Made by a program: the position numbers and the translations under genes. A model generated the notes under the pieces. It did no database searches, was not told the origin of the DNA, and saw only the letters and a program-made list of their open reading frames with translations. A stretch of DNA of 64,000 bases from CAZPUS01 sp964589825 (GTDB taxonomy: Bacteria > Fibrobacterota > Chitinivibrionia > Chitinivibrionales > WJKA01): contig CAZPUS010000009.1 in the NCBI GenBank assembly GCA_964589825.1, positions 26,297 to 90,296 on the forward strand. The letters are read 5' to 3'. Numbering within the stretch: the stretch's first letter is position 1; each line of letters begins with the position of its first letter. Below, one piece after another: positions 1 through 8,860 of the stretch.

Positions 1-1673
1 ATCTGCTTGACCCGGCCGGGATCACCGTACAGGAACGTGGGTATCGCGGAGTCGACGGTGACCGCACATTCGAGATTTTTCTCTTCCGCCTGGGGACGCA
101 GCATTTCGGTACATTTATTTATTGTGTGACGCAGATCGAACGAGGTGTGCTCAAGCTGCATTTTTCCCGACTCGATCTTGGTGAGGTCGAGGATGTCGCC
201 GATAAGTGTCTTTAGACTGCTGGCACAGGTACGGATATGATCGAGGTAGTTCTTTTGTTCCGTATTGAGTCCGGTTTTTTCCATAATCGAGAGGAATCCG
301 GTAATACCGTTAAGCGGCGTGCGGATTTCGTGTGACATATTGGCAAGAAACCGGCTTTTTGCCTCATTGGCCGTTTCGGCTTCCTGACGTGCCTGTGAAA
401 GCTGGCCGGAAAGCTTTTTCTCGTTTTCAAGTGTCTCTATCATTGCACTGTTTAGCTCTTCCGCCTCTTTTTTTGCTTTTTCCAGGCGTAATTCGTTTTT
501 TTTACGATCGGTAATGTCAAGCAGTCCCATGAGGACAAACCACTTGTCTTCGATATGAAGCCGGGCGGTTGAGACGAGGAAGTAATAGGTTTCGGTAGTT
601 TTGCTGGTGTGTACGCTAAGGGAGGCTTCCACAAGCTGGTGCCGTCTGTCGTTGTTGAGCGTATCCAGTGCGGTTTTGCGAATGGTACATTCTTTGCACG
701 CCTCCGAAAATCCACATCCACGGGGATCGTCGAGATGGTGAATACACCGAAGTGCCTCTCCGGCGCGAAGGCCGGTTACGTTTGTTTTCGTGTTTCCGGT
801 AAGTTGCAGTCCGAGTTCGTTTATATGGTGTATTCTGCGGTCCTTATCCACCAGCAGTGTGGTAAGAGGAAAGTCGTTGAAAATTGCTTCAAAGGCGTAC
901 TCTTTGTTTTGAAGTTCACGCTGAGCGTGGCGTTGTTTGGTGACATCATTGCAGATACAATGCGTCTGCTCTACCGATCCGTCGGCAGCGTACATGACAC
1001 GTCCGTGAAATTCGGCAATAATGGTTCGACCCGATGTATGAACCATCTGTAAGTCTGTATCTGAAATCGTGCCGTGCGCCTTGAAATCCTTGAAGATTCC
1101 GGGAAACCGTTTCCGGCTCTCCGCGGTCAGCAGGGAGGAAAATTGGGTGCCAAGTATTTTTTGTCGTGAATAACCCGTTATGGCGCACCAGGCGTCGTTG
1201 ACCTCTGTGATGCGCCCCTGTGCATCCAGGCTCTGATACCCCAGGGGGGCGTTTTCGTACAGAAGACGGAATTTTTTTTCACGTTCATATATTTTTTTAT
1301 CGAGTCTGCTTTTGTAAAGCGCCAGCTCGATGTTGCTTCGCAGCTCTTTTTCCTGAAACGGTTTTACGACAAATCCGAAGGGTTCGGTCACTTTCGCTCT
1401 GCGAAGGGTCTCTTCATCGGTGTAGGCGGATGCGAAAATGACCGGTATATGGTATTCGTTTTTTATCCGTTGCGCTGCCGCGATACCGTCGGTCGCTCCT
1501 TTGAGCATGATATCCATAAGCACAAGATCGGGTGAATGAGTCTCTACCAGTCTGAGGGCGGTATCCGCATCGGAGGCGGGACCGATCACTTCGTAGCCGA
1601 GGTTTTCGAGACTCTTTCGCAGATCCATCGCGATTATGGCGGAGTCCTCAACTATGCATATGGAATCACTCAC
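1..1673 (-). CDS. Receiver-PAS-PAS hybrid sensor histidine kinase (3' end outside window)
   Basis: Open reading frame running off the left edge. An N-terminal receiver domain (residues 1-120, phospho-acceptor Asp54 in VLMDIML, Lys104 in VKPFQ) is followed by two PAS domains (about 130-245 and 255-385), a coiled coil (390-435) and a HisKA domain with the H-box SHEIRTPLNG (His448). The ATPase domain begins just before the edge. The second PAS carries a cysteine cluster (Cys310, 320, 326, 329). I chose the GTG at 1673 because GAAAGGA lies 8 bases upstream; an in-frame ATG at 1682 is the alternative but has almost no spacing. It follows the upstream kinase gene by 17 bases, so the two are probably co-transcribed. 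It is a cytoplasmic protein without membrane segments. The output is unknown; it could feed the neighbouring receivers. Confidence 0.88.
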   Translation of the reverse strand, partial: MSDSICIVEDSAIIAMDLRKSLENLGYEVIGPASDADTALRLVETHSPDLVLMDIMLKGATDGIAAAQRIKNEYHIPVIFASAYTDEETLRRAKVTEPFGFVVKPFQEKELRSNIELALYKSRLDKKIYEREKKFRLLYENAPLGYQSLDAQGRITEVNDAWCAITGYSRQKILGTQFSSLLTAESRKRFPGIFKDFKAHGTISDTDLQMVHTSGRTIIAEFHGRVMYAADGSVEQTHCICNDVTKQRHAQRELQNKEYAFEAIFNDFPLTTLLVDKDRRIHHINELGLQLTGNTKTNVTGLRAGEALRCIHHLDDPRGCGFSEACKECTIRKTALDTLNNDRRHQLVEASLSVHTSKTTETYYFLVSTARLHIEDKWFVLMGLLDITDRKKNELRLEKAKKEAEELNSAMIETLENEKKLSGQLSQARQEAETANEAKSRFLANMSHEIRTPLNGITGFLSIMEKTGLNTEQKNYLDHIRTCASSLKTLIGDILDLTKIESGKMQLEHTSFDLRHTINKCTEMLRPQAEEKNLECAVTVDSAIPTFLYGDPGRVKQ

Positions 1674-1690
1674 CGGCTGCATCCTTTCGT

Positions 1691-2790
1691 TTACGACAAA
1701 AACTCACTGCACGAAATAGTGAATGTGGTCCCCTGTTCGCGGCAGATATCGAGTGTTCCGCCAAGCTGTGCAACGAGTGTGGTGATAAGCTGCATTCCGA
1801 GTGTCTCACACTCCTGAGGGTTGATATGAATCGGCAGGCCGCAGCCGTTATCATGATACGTCAGCACGTAGCCCTTGGCCTTTTTTTTCCCTTTAATTGA
1901 AATTTTTCCCTGCTGTGTTTCGTCGAACGCGTGTTTGAGCGAATTGGTCATGAGTTCGTTGATAATAAGACCGCAGGGTATTATGGAATCGATTTTCACC
2001 TGAAGATCGTCGATATGCATATGCAGTGTTATGCGTCCGGGGTTGACACCTAAGGACTGAAATAAATAGGTGCTGAGGCTGTAAAGATACTCCTTGAAAT
2101 CGACACGTTCGATGTCATCCGACTGGTAAAGCTTTTCATGCACCAGCGAAATTGTCTTGACACGGTGCTGACTTTCCCTGAACTTGGCGAGTGTGCCGGG
2201 GTCCTTAATGTTTTCGGACTGCAGATTGAGCAGGCTTGAAATGACCTGCATGTTGTTCTTTACCCGATGGTGAATTTCTTTGAGAAGCGTCTCCTTCTCC
2301 TCCAGTGATTGCTGCAGTTGCGTTTCGGTGCGTTTTTTGGAACTTTCGTCGGTAAATACCAGTATCACTTCACCCCCGGAAAGCCGGTAGGCATAATAGT
2401 AACGCCAGCCGCATACACATTCGTTTTCATAGTATCGGGTAGGTATTTCACGGGGAGACCCCGTCTCATATACCTCCCGCAATACCGGAAGCAATTGTTT
2501 TTTTAGCCGGCATGAACAGGATTCGTTTATCCGCATGTTGGTATGAATATCTTTGCGTGTACCGCTGATTCGTTCCGCTGCCTGATTCATGTCGACGATT
2601 TTGAAATCGTTGTTTTCATGTTCGAATACGACCACTCCGCTGTGAATATGTTCGAAAAGACCGCGATAGCGTTCTTCGCTCTCTTTCAGCCTTTTTTGAT
2701 ACCGCTTCGCTTCGGTGATGTCGGTCAGTACGCCGAAGCTCCCGGTTACATTATTATTGGCATCTTTCAGTGAACGTGAAGAAACGAGGG
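1691..2790 (-). CDS. PAS-domain HisKA_2 sensor histidine kinase (5' part lost in gap)
   Basis: The C-terminal part is complete and the reading frame stays open upstream to the N gap. It contains the end of one PAS domain with its PAC motif (GVLTDITEAK), a second PAS domain with cysteines (ESCSCRL and ENECVCGW), a HisKA_2 dimerisation domain with the phospho-acceptor motif EIHHRVKNN, and an HATPase domain (NELMTNSLKHAF, HDNGCGLP). HisKA_2 kinases usually phosphorylate stand-alone or atypical receivers. The receiver on the other side of the gap (2891-3183) is in the same strand and order as the first 120 residues of the neighbouring hybrid kinase, so both pieces probably form one receiver-PAS-PAS-kinase gene. 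No membrane segment is visible. Confidence 0.85.
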
Positions 2791-2890
2791 NNNNNNNNNN
2801 NNNNNNNNNNNNNNNNNNNNNNNNNNNNNNNNNNNNNNNNNNNNNNNNNNNNNNNNNNNNNNNNNNNNNNNNNNNNNNNNNNNNNNNNNN
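2791..2890. other. 100-N assembly gap
   Basis: Exactly 100 Ns, the conventional length for a gap of unknown size. It interrupts a receiver domain on one side and a PAS domain on the other. The bases bordering the two sides show no shared sequence. Confidence 0.99.
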
Positions 2891-3183
2891 TCTTCCGTAT
2901 AGGCGGTTACGTATATAACGGGAATATCGAATCTCTTTTTTATTTCCAGGGCCGCTTCGATGCCGTCCTTTGCACCGGGCATTTTTATATCCATAAGCAC
3001 GCAGTCGGGACGGTGGTGTTCCACCTTTTCGATGGCGGCGTTTGCCCAGTAGGCGACATCGCAGATCTCATACCCCATATGCATCAGCATATTTTTGAGA
3101 TCTCCCGCCTCTATGGCTTCATCTTCCGCAATGATGATTCGCGCGGGACTCACGCGCGGTGTTGCAACAGGAGTGGTGGACAT
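2891..3183 (-). CDS. Receiver domain, N-terminal part of a (probably hybrid) kinase
   Basis: N-terminal receiver fragment, cut by the gap after the beta-4 strand (IPVIYVTAYTE). The acidic pocket IIIAEDEA and the phospho-acceptor Asp in CVLMDIKMPG are present. The start is set at the ATG at 3183 because AAAGGA lies 7 bases upstream; an ATG 30 bases further out has no ribosome binding site. The sequence and order resemble the receiver of the next gene downstream (1-1673), which continues into PAS domains. The same continuation across the gap into the HisKA_2 kinase is likely. If instead it were a free CheY-like protein, about 20 codons and a stop would have to lie inside the gap. Confidence 0.8.
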
Positions 3184-3310
3184 ATCACGGTCCTTTGCAG
3201 AATGCGCATACATGGCATATACCTTTTTTTATATCGTTAACCGACGATGCGGTATAGTATCGGTATGAGTGTCGAATCCGTCGATACCGGAGTATGTTGT
3301 TGTCCGTTTT

Positions 3311-4348
3311 TTATTCGCGGGTTGCATAATCGAGCGCCTGACGGGCAATGGTATCGATAGGGAGCACATCGTCAACCCCGCCTTTTTTTACCGCTTCGCC
3401 GGGCATTCCCCACACCACCGATGTTTTTTCATCCTGCGCAATCGTGGGACTTCCCGCTTCGTGCATGGTGCGAAGTCCGTCGGCACCGTCCGCACCCATA
3501 CCGGTGAGTATTATTCCCACTGCATTGGCGCCCACATATTGGGCCACCGAATTGAACATCACTTCCACACTGGGGCGCTGATGGTGTACCGGTGCACCGG
3601 TAGTAAGTTCGACATAGTAGCGGGCACCGCTTCGGCGCACCACCATGTGGTAGTTTCCGGGAGCGATAAGCGCGGTGCCGGGAACTACACGGTCATTGGT
3701 TTGCGCCTCTTTTACCGATATACGGCAGATGCTGTCCAGCCGCTGGGAAAACGAAGTGGTGAATTTTTCCGGCATGTGCTGCACAATCACGATACCGGGC
3801 GCATTACTCGGCATGGCGGTCAGCACGGTCTCGATCGCAACGGTACCGCCGGTGGAGGCGCCTATGGCGATTATCTTTTCTGTGGTTTTTTTGAGTGCGG
3901 AGGGTGCGCTCGCGGTTGCGTGCTCTCTTTTTTTCTTTGCATCGGCGAGTTTTGAAAAATCGACCAGCGCGGCGGCACGTACCTGCTGTGTCAATATCGC
4001 ACTGATGTCACCCACGGTGTAGGCGCCTCCCGGCTTGGTAATCACGTCGACCGCGCCGATATCGAGCGCTTCCATCGCCATTTCGCCGCCTTCGGGGGTC
4101 AGCGAACTCACGATAATGGTCGGAATGGGGTAGTGGTGCATGATTTTGCGCAAAAAGGTGAGCCCGTCCATGCGCGGCATTTCGATATCGAGGGTCATGA
4201 CATCGGGACGATACTGCAGTATTTTATCGCGCGCGATATAGGGATCGGGTGCGGTCGCGACTACCTCGATGTCGGAGGCTTTATTCAGCTCTTTGCTGAG
4301 CACCTGACGGACAATTGCGGAATCATCGACTATCAGAACTTTTACCAT
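3311..4348 (-). CDS. cheB: CheB protein-glutamate methylesterase/deamidase
   Basis: Full-length CheB (345 residues). The N-terminal receiver (VLIVDDSAI, phospho-Asp in DVMTLDIEMPRMDG, KPGGA switch lysine) is joined by a charged linker to the C-terminal esterase, which shows the catalytic serine motif IGASTGGT, the catalytic histidine motif IVQHMPEKF and the aspartate motif LTGMGADGADG. CheB removes methyl groups from receptor glutamates when phosphorylated by CheA, giving adaptation. AAAGGAGA lies 6 bases before the ATG. It sits 36 bases after the CheX gene in the same orientation, so it belongs to the same adaptation gene block as CheX, CheY and CheD. Confidence 0.97.
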   Translation of the reverse strand: MVKVLIVDDSAIVRQVLSKELNKASDIEVVATAPDPYIARDKILQYRPDVMTLDIEMPRMDGLTFLRKIMHHYPIPTIIVSSLTPEGGEMAMEALDIGAVDVITKPGGAYTVGDISAILTQQVRAAALVDFSKLADAKKKREHATASAPSALKKTTEKIIAIGASTGGTVAIETVLTAMPSNAPGIVIVQHMPEKFTTSFSQRLDSICRISVKEAQTNDRVVPGTALIAPGNYHMVVRRSGARYYVELTTGAPVHHQRPSVEVMFNSVAQYVGANAVGIILTGMGADGADGLRTMHEAGSPTIAQDEKTSVVWGMPGEAVKKGGVDDVLPIDTIARQALDYATRE

Positions 4349-4384
4349 CTGCTCTCCTTTTAAATCGTAGCCAAAAAGGTGCGC

Positions 4385-4846
4385 TTATCCCTCCACATGG
4401 ATCACGAACAGGAGCGGATGTTCCTCTGCCTCGAGCCATACCGGAATTCCCTCATCGATATCGCGTGCAGGATCGACGTGAGATAACTCCTCCGGGATAC
4501 CGAGTTCGAACACTTTTGCAGATCCGTACACCTCGGTAAGGTAGTTACCCACCACCATGTTGAGCAGCTCCTTTAGTGCATCTATCCCTTTACTTTCGGC
4601 ATAGGGATCGTCGATATCGATACCAAGCATATTCGCCGCCGCAAAACGCATGAATCCGGCATCGGCCCATAAATGGACCGTTCCGCTCGGATTCCCGCTG
4701 AATCGAAGCGCAACCGCACGGCATTCCCAAGAGGAAAGCTGCGGCTTGTCCGATTCCTCGAGCTCTTCGGTAAAAATAAATGCCGCGTCTTCCAGTACCT
4801 GTTCGATGACCTGATGTGCCTGCGCGGTCGCGTCGGTGTTACTCAT
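4385..4846 (-). CDS. CheX-like chemotaxis phosphatase
   Basis: 153 residues. The helix ALKELLNMVVGNYL has the ExxN...G pattern that CheX/CheC phosphatases use to dephosphorylate CheY-P, and length and layout fit CheX. Known family members work in the cytoplasm as dimers on CheY-P. The gene starts inside the end of the adjacent cheY (8-base overlap) behind GGGAGG, so the CheY and its likely phosphatase are translationally coupled. This protein is diverged from the second CheX of the window (6973-7431), which suggests each serves a different CheY. Confidence 0.85.
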   Translation of the reverse strand: MSNTDATAQAHQVIEQVLEDAAFIFTEELEESDKPQLSSWECRAVALRFSGNPSGTVHLWADAGFMRFAAANMLGIDIDDPYAESKGIDALKELLNMVVGNYLTEVYGSAKVFELGIPEELSHVDPARDIDEGIPVWLEAEEHPLLFVIHVEG

Positions 4847-5225
4847 TCCAGCCTCCCAGTGTGGAAATTATTATATCGCGTATTTTTTCGGGGGTAAAAG
4901 GTTTGCGTATGTAGCCCTTTATCCCTTTTTTGGAGAGTTGGTCCATTCTGGTTTTGCTCCCTTCGGTGCTGATAATGACGATCGGAATGTCGCGCAGTTC
5001 CGCATCCGCCATCATCGCATCGATCAGCTCGATCCCGTTTTTATGGGGCATGTGTATGTCGGTAAACACGATATCGACCCAGTTCTCTTCGAGCTTTTCG
5101 AGGGCGTCGTTGCCGTTTTGGGCATGCAGGACCTCGTCTACAGGTAGCTGGGTCATTTCAAGGGTGCGGTGCAGCATTGCGCGGATCGTCTCAGAATCGT
5201 CTACTATCAATATGGAATAAGCCAC
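4839..5225 (-). CDS. cheY: CheY-type single-domain response regulator
   Basis: 128 residues, one receiver domain: ILIVDDSETIRAML (acidic pair), phospho-Asp in DIVFTDIHMPHKNG, the Thr/Ser switch in VIISTEGSK and the Lys in YIRKPFTPEK. There is no output domain, so it is a CheY-like messenger, probably phosphorylated by the CheA of this cluster. Start codon is GTG with AGGAGG 7 bases upstream. It overlaps the CheX gene by 8 bases and follows the HDOD gene by 12 bases. The residues after the phospho-Asp match CheY proteins that bind a motor switch, but a non-flagellar target cannot be excluded because no motility genes lie in the window. Confidence 0.92.
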   Translation of the reverse strand: MAYSILIVDDSETIRAMLHRTLEMTQLPVDEVLHAQNGNDALEKLEENWVDIVFTDIHMPHKNGIELIDAMMADAELRDIPIVIISTEGSKTRMDQLSKKGIKGYIRKPFTPEKIRDIIISTLGGWNE

Positions 5226-5237
5226 GACGTCCTCCTG

Positions 5238-6080
5238 TTATTTCGTAAATGATTCCAAAAGGGTGGTATATCTGGTGGCCGTACCGGCACACAGTTTTTC
5301 AAAGTCCTCTTTTTTCAATCCGAGCCGTTCCGCGGTCTCGTATTCCAGTGTAACCCGCATTCCTTCACTGCCGATACCCACGCCGATACATTTTGCGGTG
5401 ATATTGGCGATACGCACACTGTCGGTTACCAGACCGGCGGTTTCCACTGTGTCGTGATGTTTCTGTATCGCCTCGACAATAGCGGCCGGAAGCCCCCATC
5501 TTCTGCACAACGCGGCGCCGATATCGGCATGCGAATATCCCAGTATCTCGCGCTCCGCATCCGCCCATGCACACGGGCCGTCGCACGAACGCGCTATTAT
5601 CCGCTCGATTTCTTTTTTGTCCGCCTCTCGCGAAATGAGCAGCTTTCCAATATCGTGCAGCAGCGCGGCGGAAAACGAAAGCCCGCTGATACTGGCATCC
5701 ACGAATCCGTTCAGAAGCTCGGATGCGCAGGCTGCGCACACGCTGTGGTGCCACAGTTCCTGTTCTTCATATCCATAGGAGGTGAGGGAAGCCGCCATGT
5801 TCTGTTTTACGTGTGTTGCGATTACCCGTTCAAGTATGCGTGCGCCTCCCAGACGGATCACCGCCTGCCGTACCGTATCGATTCTTCGGGACGATGCGGA
5901 CATTACCGAATTGGCCAGTCGCAGCACGTCGGCGGTCAGTGCCTGATCGTACGCGATCACCGATACCGCGTCCTGCACCGAACTTTTTTCGTCTCCCACC
6001 ACTTTGGCAAGTCGTACGACGGTAGGAGAAAGCGGGGCGAGATCGGTCGTCTCATCGATTATATTGTCGATCGGTTTCAT
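5238..6080 (-). CDS. HDOD domain protein
   Basis: 280 residues containing an HDOD domain (residues 15-215), with the LHDIGKLL motif retained and a later IQKHHD motif. HDOD proteins are HD-superfamily relatives commonly linked to two-component and second-messenger signalling; most lack phosphodiesterase activity. Here HD pairs are still recognisable, so hydrolysis cannot be excluded. The start at 6080 has AAGGAAGGA 6 bases upstream and makes an ATGA overlap with the cheD stop codon, so it is translationally coupled to cheD. An in-frame ATG 33 bases earlier lies inside cheD and lacks such a site. Its role in the chemotaxis block is unknown. Confidence 0.85.
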   Translation of the reverse strand: MKPIDNIIDETTDLAPLSPTVVRLAKVVGDEKSSVQDAVSVIAYDQALTADVLRLANSVMSASSRRIDTVRQAVIRLGGARILERVIATHVKQNMAASLTSYGYEEQELWHHSVCAACASELLNGFVDASISGLSFSAALLHDIGKLLISREADKKEIERIIARSCDGPCAWADAEREILGYSHADIGAALCRRWGLPAAIVEAIQKHHDTVETAGLVTDSVRIANITAKCIGVGIGSEGMRVTLEYETAERLGLKKEDFEKLCAGTATRYTTLLESFTK

Positions 6081-6553
6081 AGATCCTTCCTTTGTCCGTG
6101 ACTGGTAATCCATACATCACCGGATTCCATGTCCAGGTAGAGGGTACGCGGTTTATGACCGCCCACATCTTCGGCATCGATCATATAATTGTTTTTCCAG
6201 AACATCTTTCTGGCTATAACCGCATTGCGTTTCCCGATATCGAAATAATCTTTGTGTGCAAATACCTGGGCCCCTCCGGCCATAATGATTCTGAGATTCT
6301 TTTTTGTGGCCCCGCATTTATATGCTTCTCCAAAAAGCAGCGGAATGCCGGTGTCACCGAACATACACGGTTTTTTGTCCGCTTTTTCCTTGTCGACTTT
6401 TGATTGTGGAAGCATATAGTGCAGTATACCGCCGACAACGGCATGCGGATCATATATGGCAATACCTATGCAGGAGCCGAGTGCATGCGTGACGATAAGA
6501 TCCTCGCTGCTGCAGGAGATATGCATTTCAGAGACACCTACGGTATATTTCAT
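6077..6553 (-). CDS. cheD: CheD receptor glutamine deamidase
   Basis: 158 residues. It has the CheD core with Thr22, catalytic Cys28 (ALGSCIGIAIYD) and His45 (GGILHYMLP), spaced exactly as in characterised CheD proteins (Cys to His 17 residues). CheD deamidates receptor glutamines and, in some systems, binds CheC/CheX-type phosphatases to tune their activity. It ends in an ATGA overlap with the HDOD gene and starts 37 bases after cheY, with GAAAGG before the ATG. It is the active counterpart of the degenerate CheD-like protein encoded at 10400-10888. Confidence 0.95.
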   Translation of the reverse strand: MKYTVGVSEMHISCSSEDLIVTHALGSCIGIAIYDPHAVVGGILHYMLPQSKVDKEKADKKPCMFGDTGIPLLFGEAYKCGATKKNLRIIMAGGAQVFAHKDYFDIGKRNAVIARKMFWKNNYMIDAEDVGGHKPRTLYLDMESGDVWITSHGQRKDL

Positions 6554-6590
6554 TGTATACCTTTCAGTCAGGTAATCGTATTGATGAATA

Positions 6591-6947
6591 TCAGGAATTC
6601 AGCTTTTCTTGGAGCGCTTCGGGCGTAAACGGCTTGACAAGATAATTGTTGGCTCCCGCTTTGAGCGCCTCCACCACTTTCGATTTTTCGGATTCCGAGG
6701 TGCACATGATGATTTTCAGATTCGGGTGATTTCCCGAAGATCTTACATTTTTCAAAAAGGTCATTCCGTCCATAACCGGCATGTTCCAGTCAAGAAGAAC
6801 CGTATCAAAGGGGCCTTCCGCATCGAGTTTTCCGAGTGCGGCATCTCCGTTTTCGGCTTCCACTATATCGCTTATTCCAAGGTTCCCGAGCTGGGTTTTC
6901 TGGATTCTGCGCATGGTGTTGGAATCGTCTACCAGTAAAATTTTCAT
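6591..6947 (-). CDS. cheY: CheY chemotaxis response regulator
   Basis: 118 residues, a single receiver: KILLVDDSNTMRR, phospho-Asp in VLLDWNMPVMDG, MCTSES switch and VKPFTPE. The VLLDWNMP version of the phospho-site is typical of true chemotaxis CheY proteins in diverse bacteria. GGAGG precedes the ATG at good distance. It lies between the cheX and cheD genes, a usual partner arrangement for CheY-P turnover. Confidence 0.94.
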   Translation of the reverse strand: MKILLVDDSNTMRRIQKTQLGNLGISDIVEAENGDAALGKLDAEGPFDTVLLDWNMPVMDGMTFLKNVRSSGNHPNLKIIMCTSESEKSKVVEALKAGANNYLVKPFTPEALQEKLNS

Positions 6948-6972
6948 TGTAATTACCTCCCTGAAGACGGTA

Positions 6973-7431
6973 TTATCGCGTTTTGAGCGATACCTCGAGT
7001 GAAAAGCTGCCTATTGCCGATTCGAGCGGAACGAGCAGCGTAGGAACACCGGTTTGTGCTGCTATGATATGATCTTTTCCAATGACGACATTGGGCAGCG
7101 ATATAGAAAGATTGTAGCTGCTGAGATCTTTTTTTGCATAACCCGCGATTATATTCGCTATTTCACCGATGCCGTCGGTCAGCTCCCGGTCAACCGTTTT
7201 GATCGATGCCCCCACAAGCGTGGAGACAATAGTCAGGGCGACTTTTTTTGGAAAGCTGATCGCGATCGACCCCTGGGCTTCACCGGATAAGCCGATAACA
7301 CCCGAGATGTCGTACACCGATTTCATCTGCTGATGGGCGACAGGTTTTCCGGGCGATATATCGATCGAAAGCATCGTGGTAAACGTGTGCTGCGTTGCGT
7401 TGAGAAAGGGGTTGATAAAAGTGACGTCCAT
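6973..7431 (-). CDS. cheX: CheX chemotaxis phosphatase
   Basis: 152 residues, matching CheX: an N-terminal strand-rich part, the signature helix GIGEIANIIAGYAKKDL (ExxN motif) and the glycine-rich strand VIGLSGEAQGSIAISFP. CheX dephosphorylates CheY-P; the adjacent cheY is the natural substrate. GGGAGA lies 6 bases before the ATG. The 5' flank is occupied by a dispersed repeat copy, which separates this gene from cheR although both are on the same strand. Confidence 0.92.
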   Translation of the reverse strand: MDVTFINPFLNATQHTFTTMLSIDISPGKPVAHQQMKSVYDISGVIGLSGEAQGSIAISFPKKVALTIVSTLVGASIKTVDRELTDGIGEIANIIAGYAKKDLSSYNLSISLPNVVIGKDHIIAAQTGVPTLLVPLESAIGSFSLEVSLKTR

Positions 7432-7456
7432 GGCTTCTCCCGGGGTTTTATCAGTA

Positions 7457-7616
7457 CCTGAACTGAGCGATATTGTTTGTGAAATCTGCTGCCGTCCGCA
7501 CTACTCTTATATTCTCGGAAACCATGAGACAACCAACAAGGTTGCCTCGTAATTTTCTAAAACACAATAGCAGCACGGCTCACAACAGCTTTCATCAAAA
7601 CAACCGCTCAATTCAG
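7457..7616 (-). repeat. Dispersed ~160-bp inverted-repeat element, copy A
   Basis: Intergenic element with imperfect inverted ends: left end CCTGAACTGAGCGATATTG, right end (reverse complement) CTGAATTGAGCGGTTGTTTT. The centre CAACC-AACAA-GGTTG can form its own hairpin. Read on the minus strand it aligns with copy B along its entire length. It sits between cheR and cheX within one gene string, so it is probably present in their transcript. Confidence 0.85.
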
Positions 7617-7638
7617 CTGGCAGGTATTTTTCGTATAA

Positions 7639-8445
7639 TCATGTTTTGTTTGCATAAACCGCGTTCTCCTTTCGCACGAACGGTACGTTGGAAAGACCGG
7701 AAAGCGACTCGGAATGTCCCACCAGCAGATGTCCGTCCGGCTTGAGCAGCCTGTGTATTTCCCCCAGTACACGTATGCGCATTTCATCGTTGAAGTAGAT
7801 CATCACATTACGCAGCATAATGATATCGAACGGGCCGTGCATGGGATAGGGGGTATGTGACAGATTGAGGTGCGCAAACGTAACCATATCCCGTATGCGT
7901 TTTTGCACCGTCACGAATTCTCCCCGGCCGGTTTTGGTCGTCGTAAAGTAGCGCATGCGAAGCTGGGGCGAAATTTTTTCGGTCTTTTTTTTGTCATATT
8001 CGCCTTTTTTTGCGTCTCTGAGTATGCGGGTGGAGATATCGGTTGCCAGTATCCGTGCCTCGCAGGAGCCGTCAAGCGCCTCGGCAAGCGTGATCGCGAG
8101 CGAATAGGGCTCTTCACCGCTGGAGCATGCGGCACTCCAGAAGGTAAAAGTCCGCTGTCCCCGGGCAATCCGGTCCGAAATGTCGCGGGTGATGAAATCG
8201 AAGTGATGCTGTTCCCTGAAAAAGAACGTGACATTGGTCGATATCGCATCCAGAAGCTGCACGAGTTCATCGCCTGTGGTGTCGTTTCGTATGTAGTCGT
8301 AATAGGCATCGTGCGTTTCGAGTCCGAGTGCGCGTATACGTTTGCCCAGCCGGTTTTCGACCAGCGAGCGTTTTTTTTCGGTAAGATAGATACCGCTTTT
8401 GCTGTAGATAAGATCGCAGAATTGTTTGAATGTTTTTGTATCCAT
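7639..8445 (-). CDS. cheR: CheR chemoreceptor glutamate methyltransferase
   Basis: 268 residues with both CheR parts: the N-terminal helical domain (1-75, ending in the STNVTFFFRE motif) and the SAM-binding catalytic domain (FWSAACSSGEEPYSLAI, ILATDIS, FDIIMLRNVMIYF). CheR methylates receptor glutamates from S-adenosylmethionine, the counter-reaction to CheB. No strong ribosome binding site is visible before the ATG at 8445. It follows the receiver gene at 8468 by 22 bases. A second, N-terminally shortened CheR-like gene lies at 14664-15275. Confidence 0.96.
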   Translation of the reverse strand: MDTKTFKQFCDLIYSKSGIYLTEKKRSLVENRLGKRIRALGLETHDAYYDYIRNDTTGDELVQLLDAISTNVTFFFREQHHFDFITRDISDRIARGQRTFTFWSAACSSGEEPYSLAITLAEALDGSCEARILATDISTRILRDAKKGEYDKKKTEKISPQLRMRYFTTTKTGRGEFVTVQKRIRDMVTFAHLNLSHTPYPMHGPFDIIMLRNVMIYFNDEMRIRVLGEIHRLLKPDGHLLVGHSESLSGLSNVPFVRKENAVYANKT

Positions 8446-8467
8446 GTGTGTTCGGTCCGTGTCAATT

Positions 8468-8860
8468 TCATGGGGAGATCAGTCCCGCCATGGTATCCAG
8501 AAGCTGCCTGTTTTTAAAAGGTTTCTGCAGTATCGCATCCGCACCCAGGTCGTGTGCCATAGTGAGATAAATGTCTGCATTGGTGACGCCCGATATGGCG
8601 ATTATTCTGACATCGGGCAGCCTGCCGCGGGCAAAGCGCAGTATCTCCATGCCGTCGCATTCAGGCATGACGATGTCGGTTATTAGCACGTCGATATGAT
8701 TGTACTGAATCATTTTTATTGCATCGTTTCCGTTATGTGAAACCAGTACGTCGCAGCCGTTTTTTTCAAGCAGTGCGCAAAGCCATTCGCGGATGTGCGC
8801 TTCGTCGTCAACGACGAGTACACTGCATCGTGAACCGCGAAAAAGTGTGGTATGATTCAT
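8468..8860 (-). CDS. Single-domain response regulator
   Basis: 130 residues, one receiver: VLVVDDEAHIREWL, phospho-Asp in VLITDIVMPECDG, Ser in IIAISGVT, Lys in LQKPFKN. There is no output domain. It starts with an ATGA overlap on the stop of the hybrid kinase gene (8857), so the two are translationally coupled and the kinase is the obvious phospho-donor. The LITDIVMP phospho-site is more like kinase-associated receivers than flagellar CheY. Confidence 0.88.
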   Translation of the reverse strand: MNHTTLFRGSRCSVLVVDDEAHIREWLCALLEKNGCDVLVSHNGNDAIKMIQYNHIDVLITDIVMPECDGMEILRFARGRLPDVRIIAISGVTNADIYLTMAHDLGADAILQKPFKNRQLLDTMAGLISP

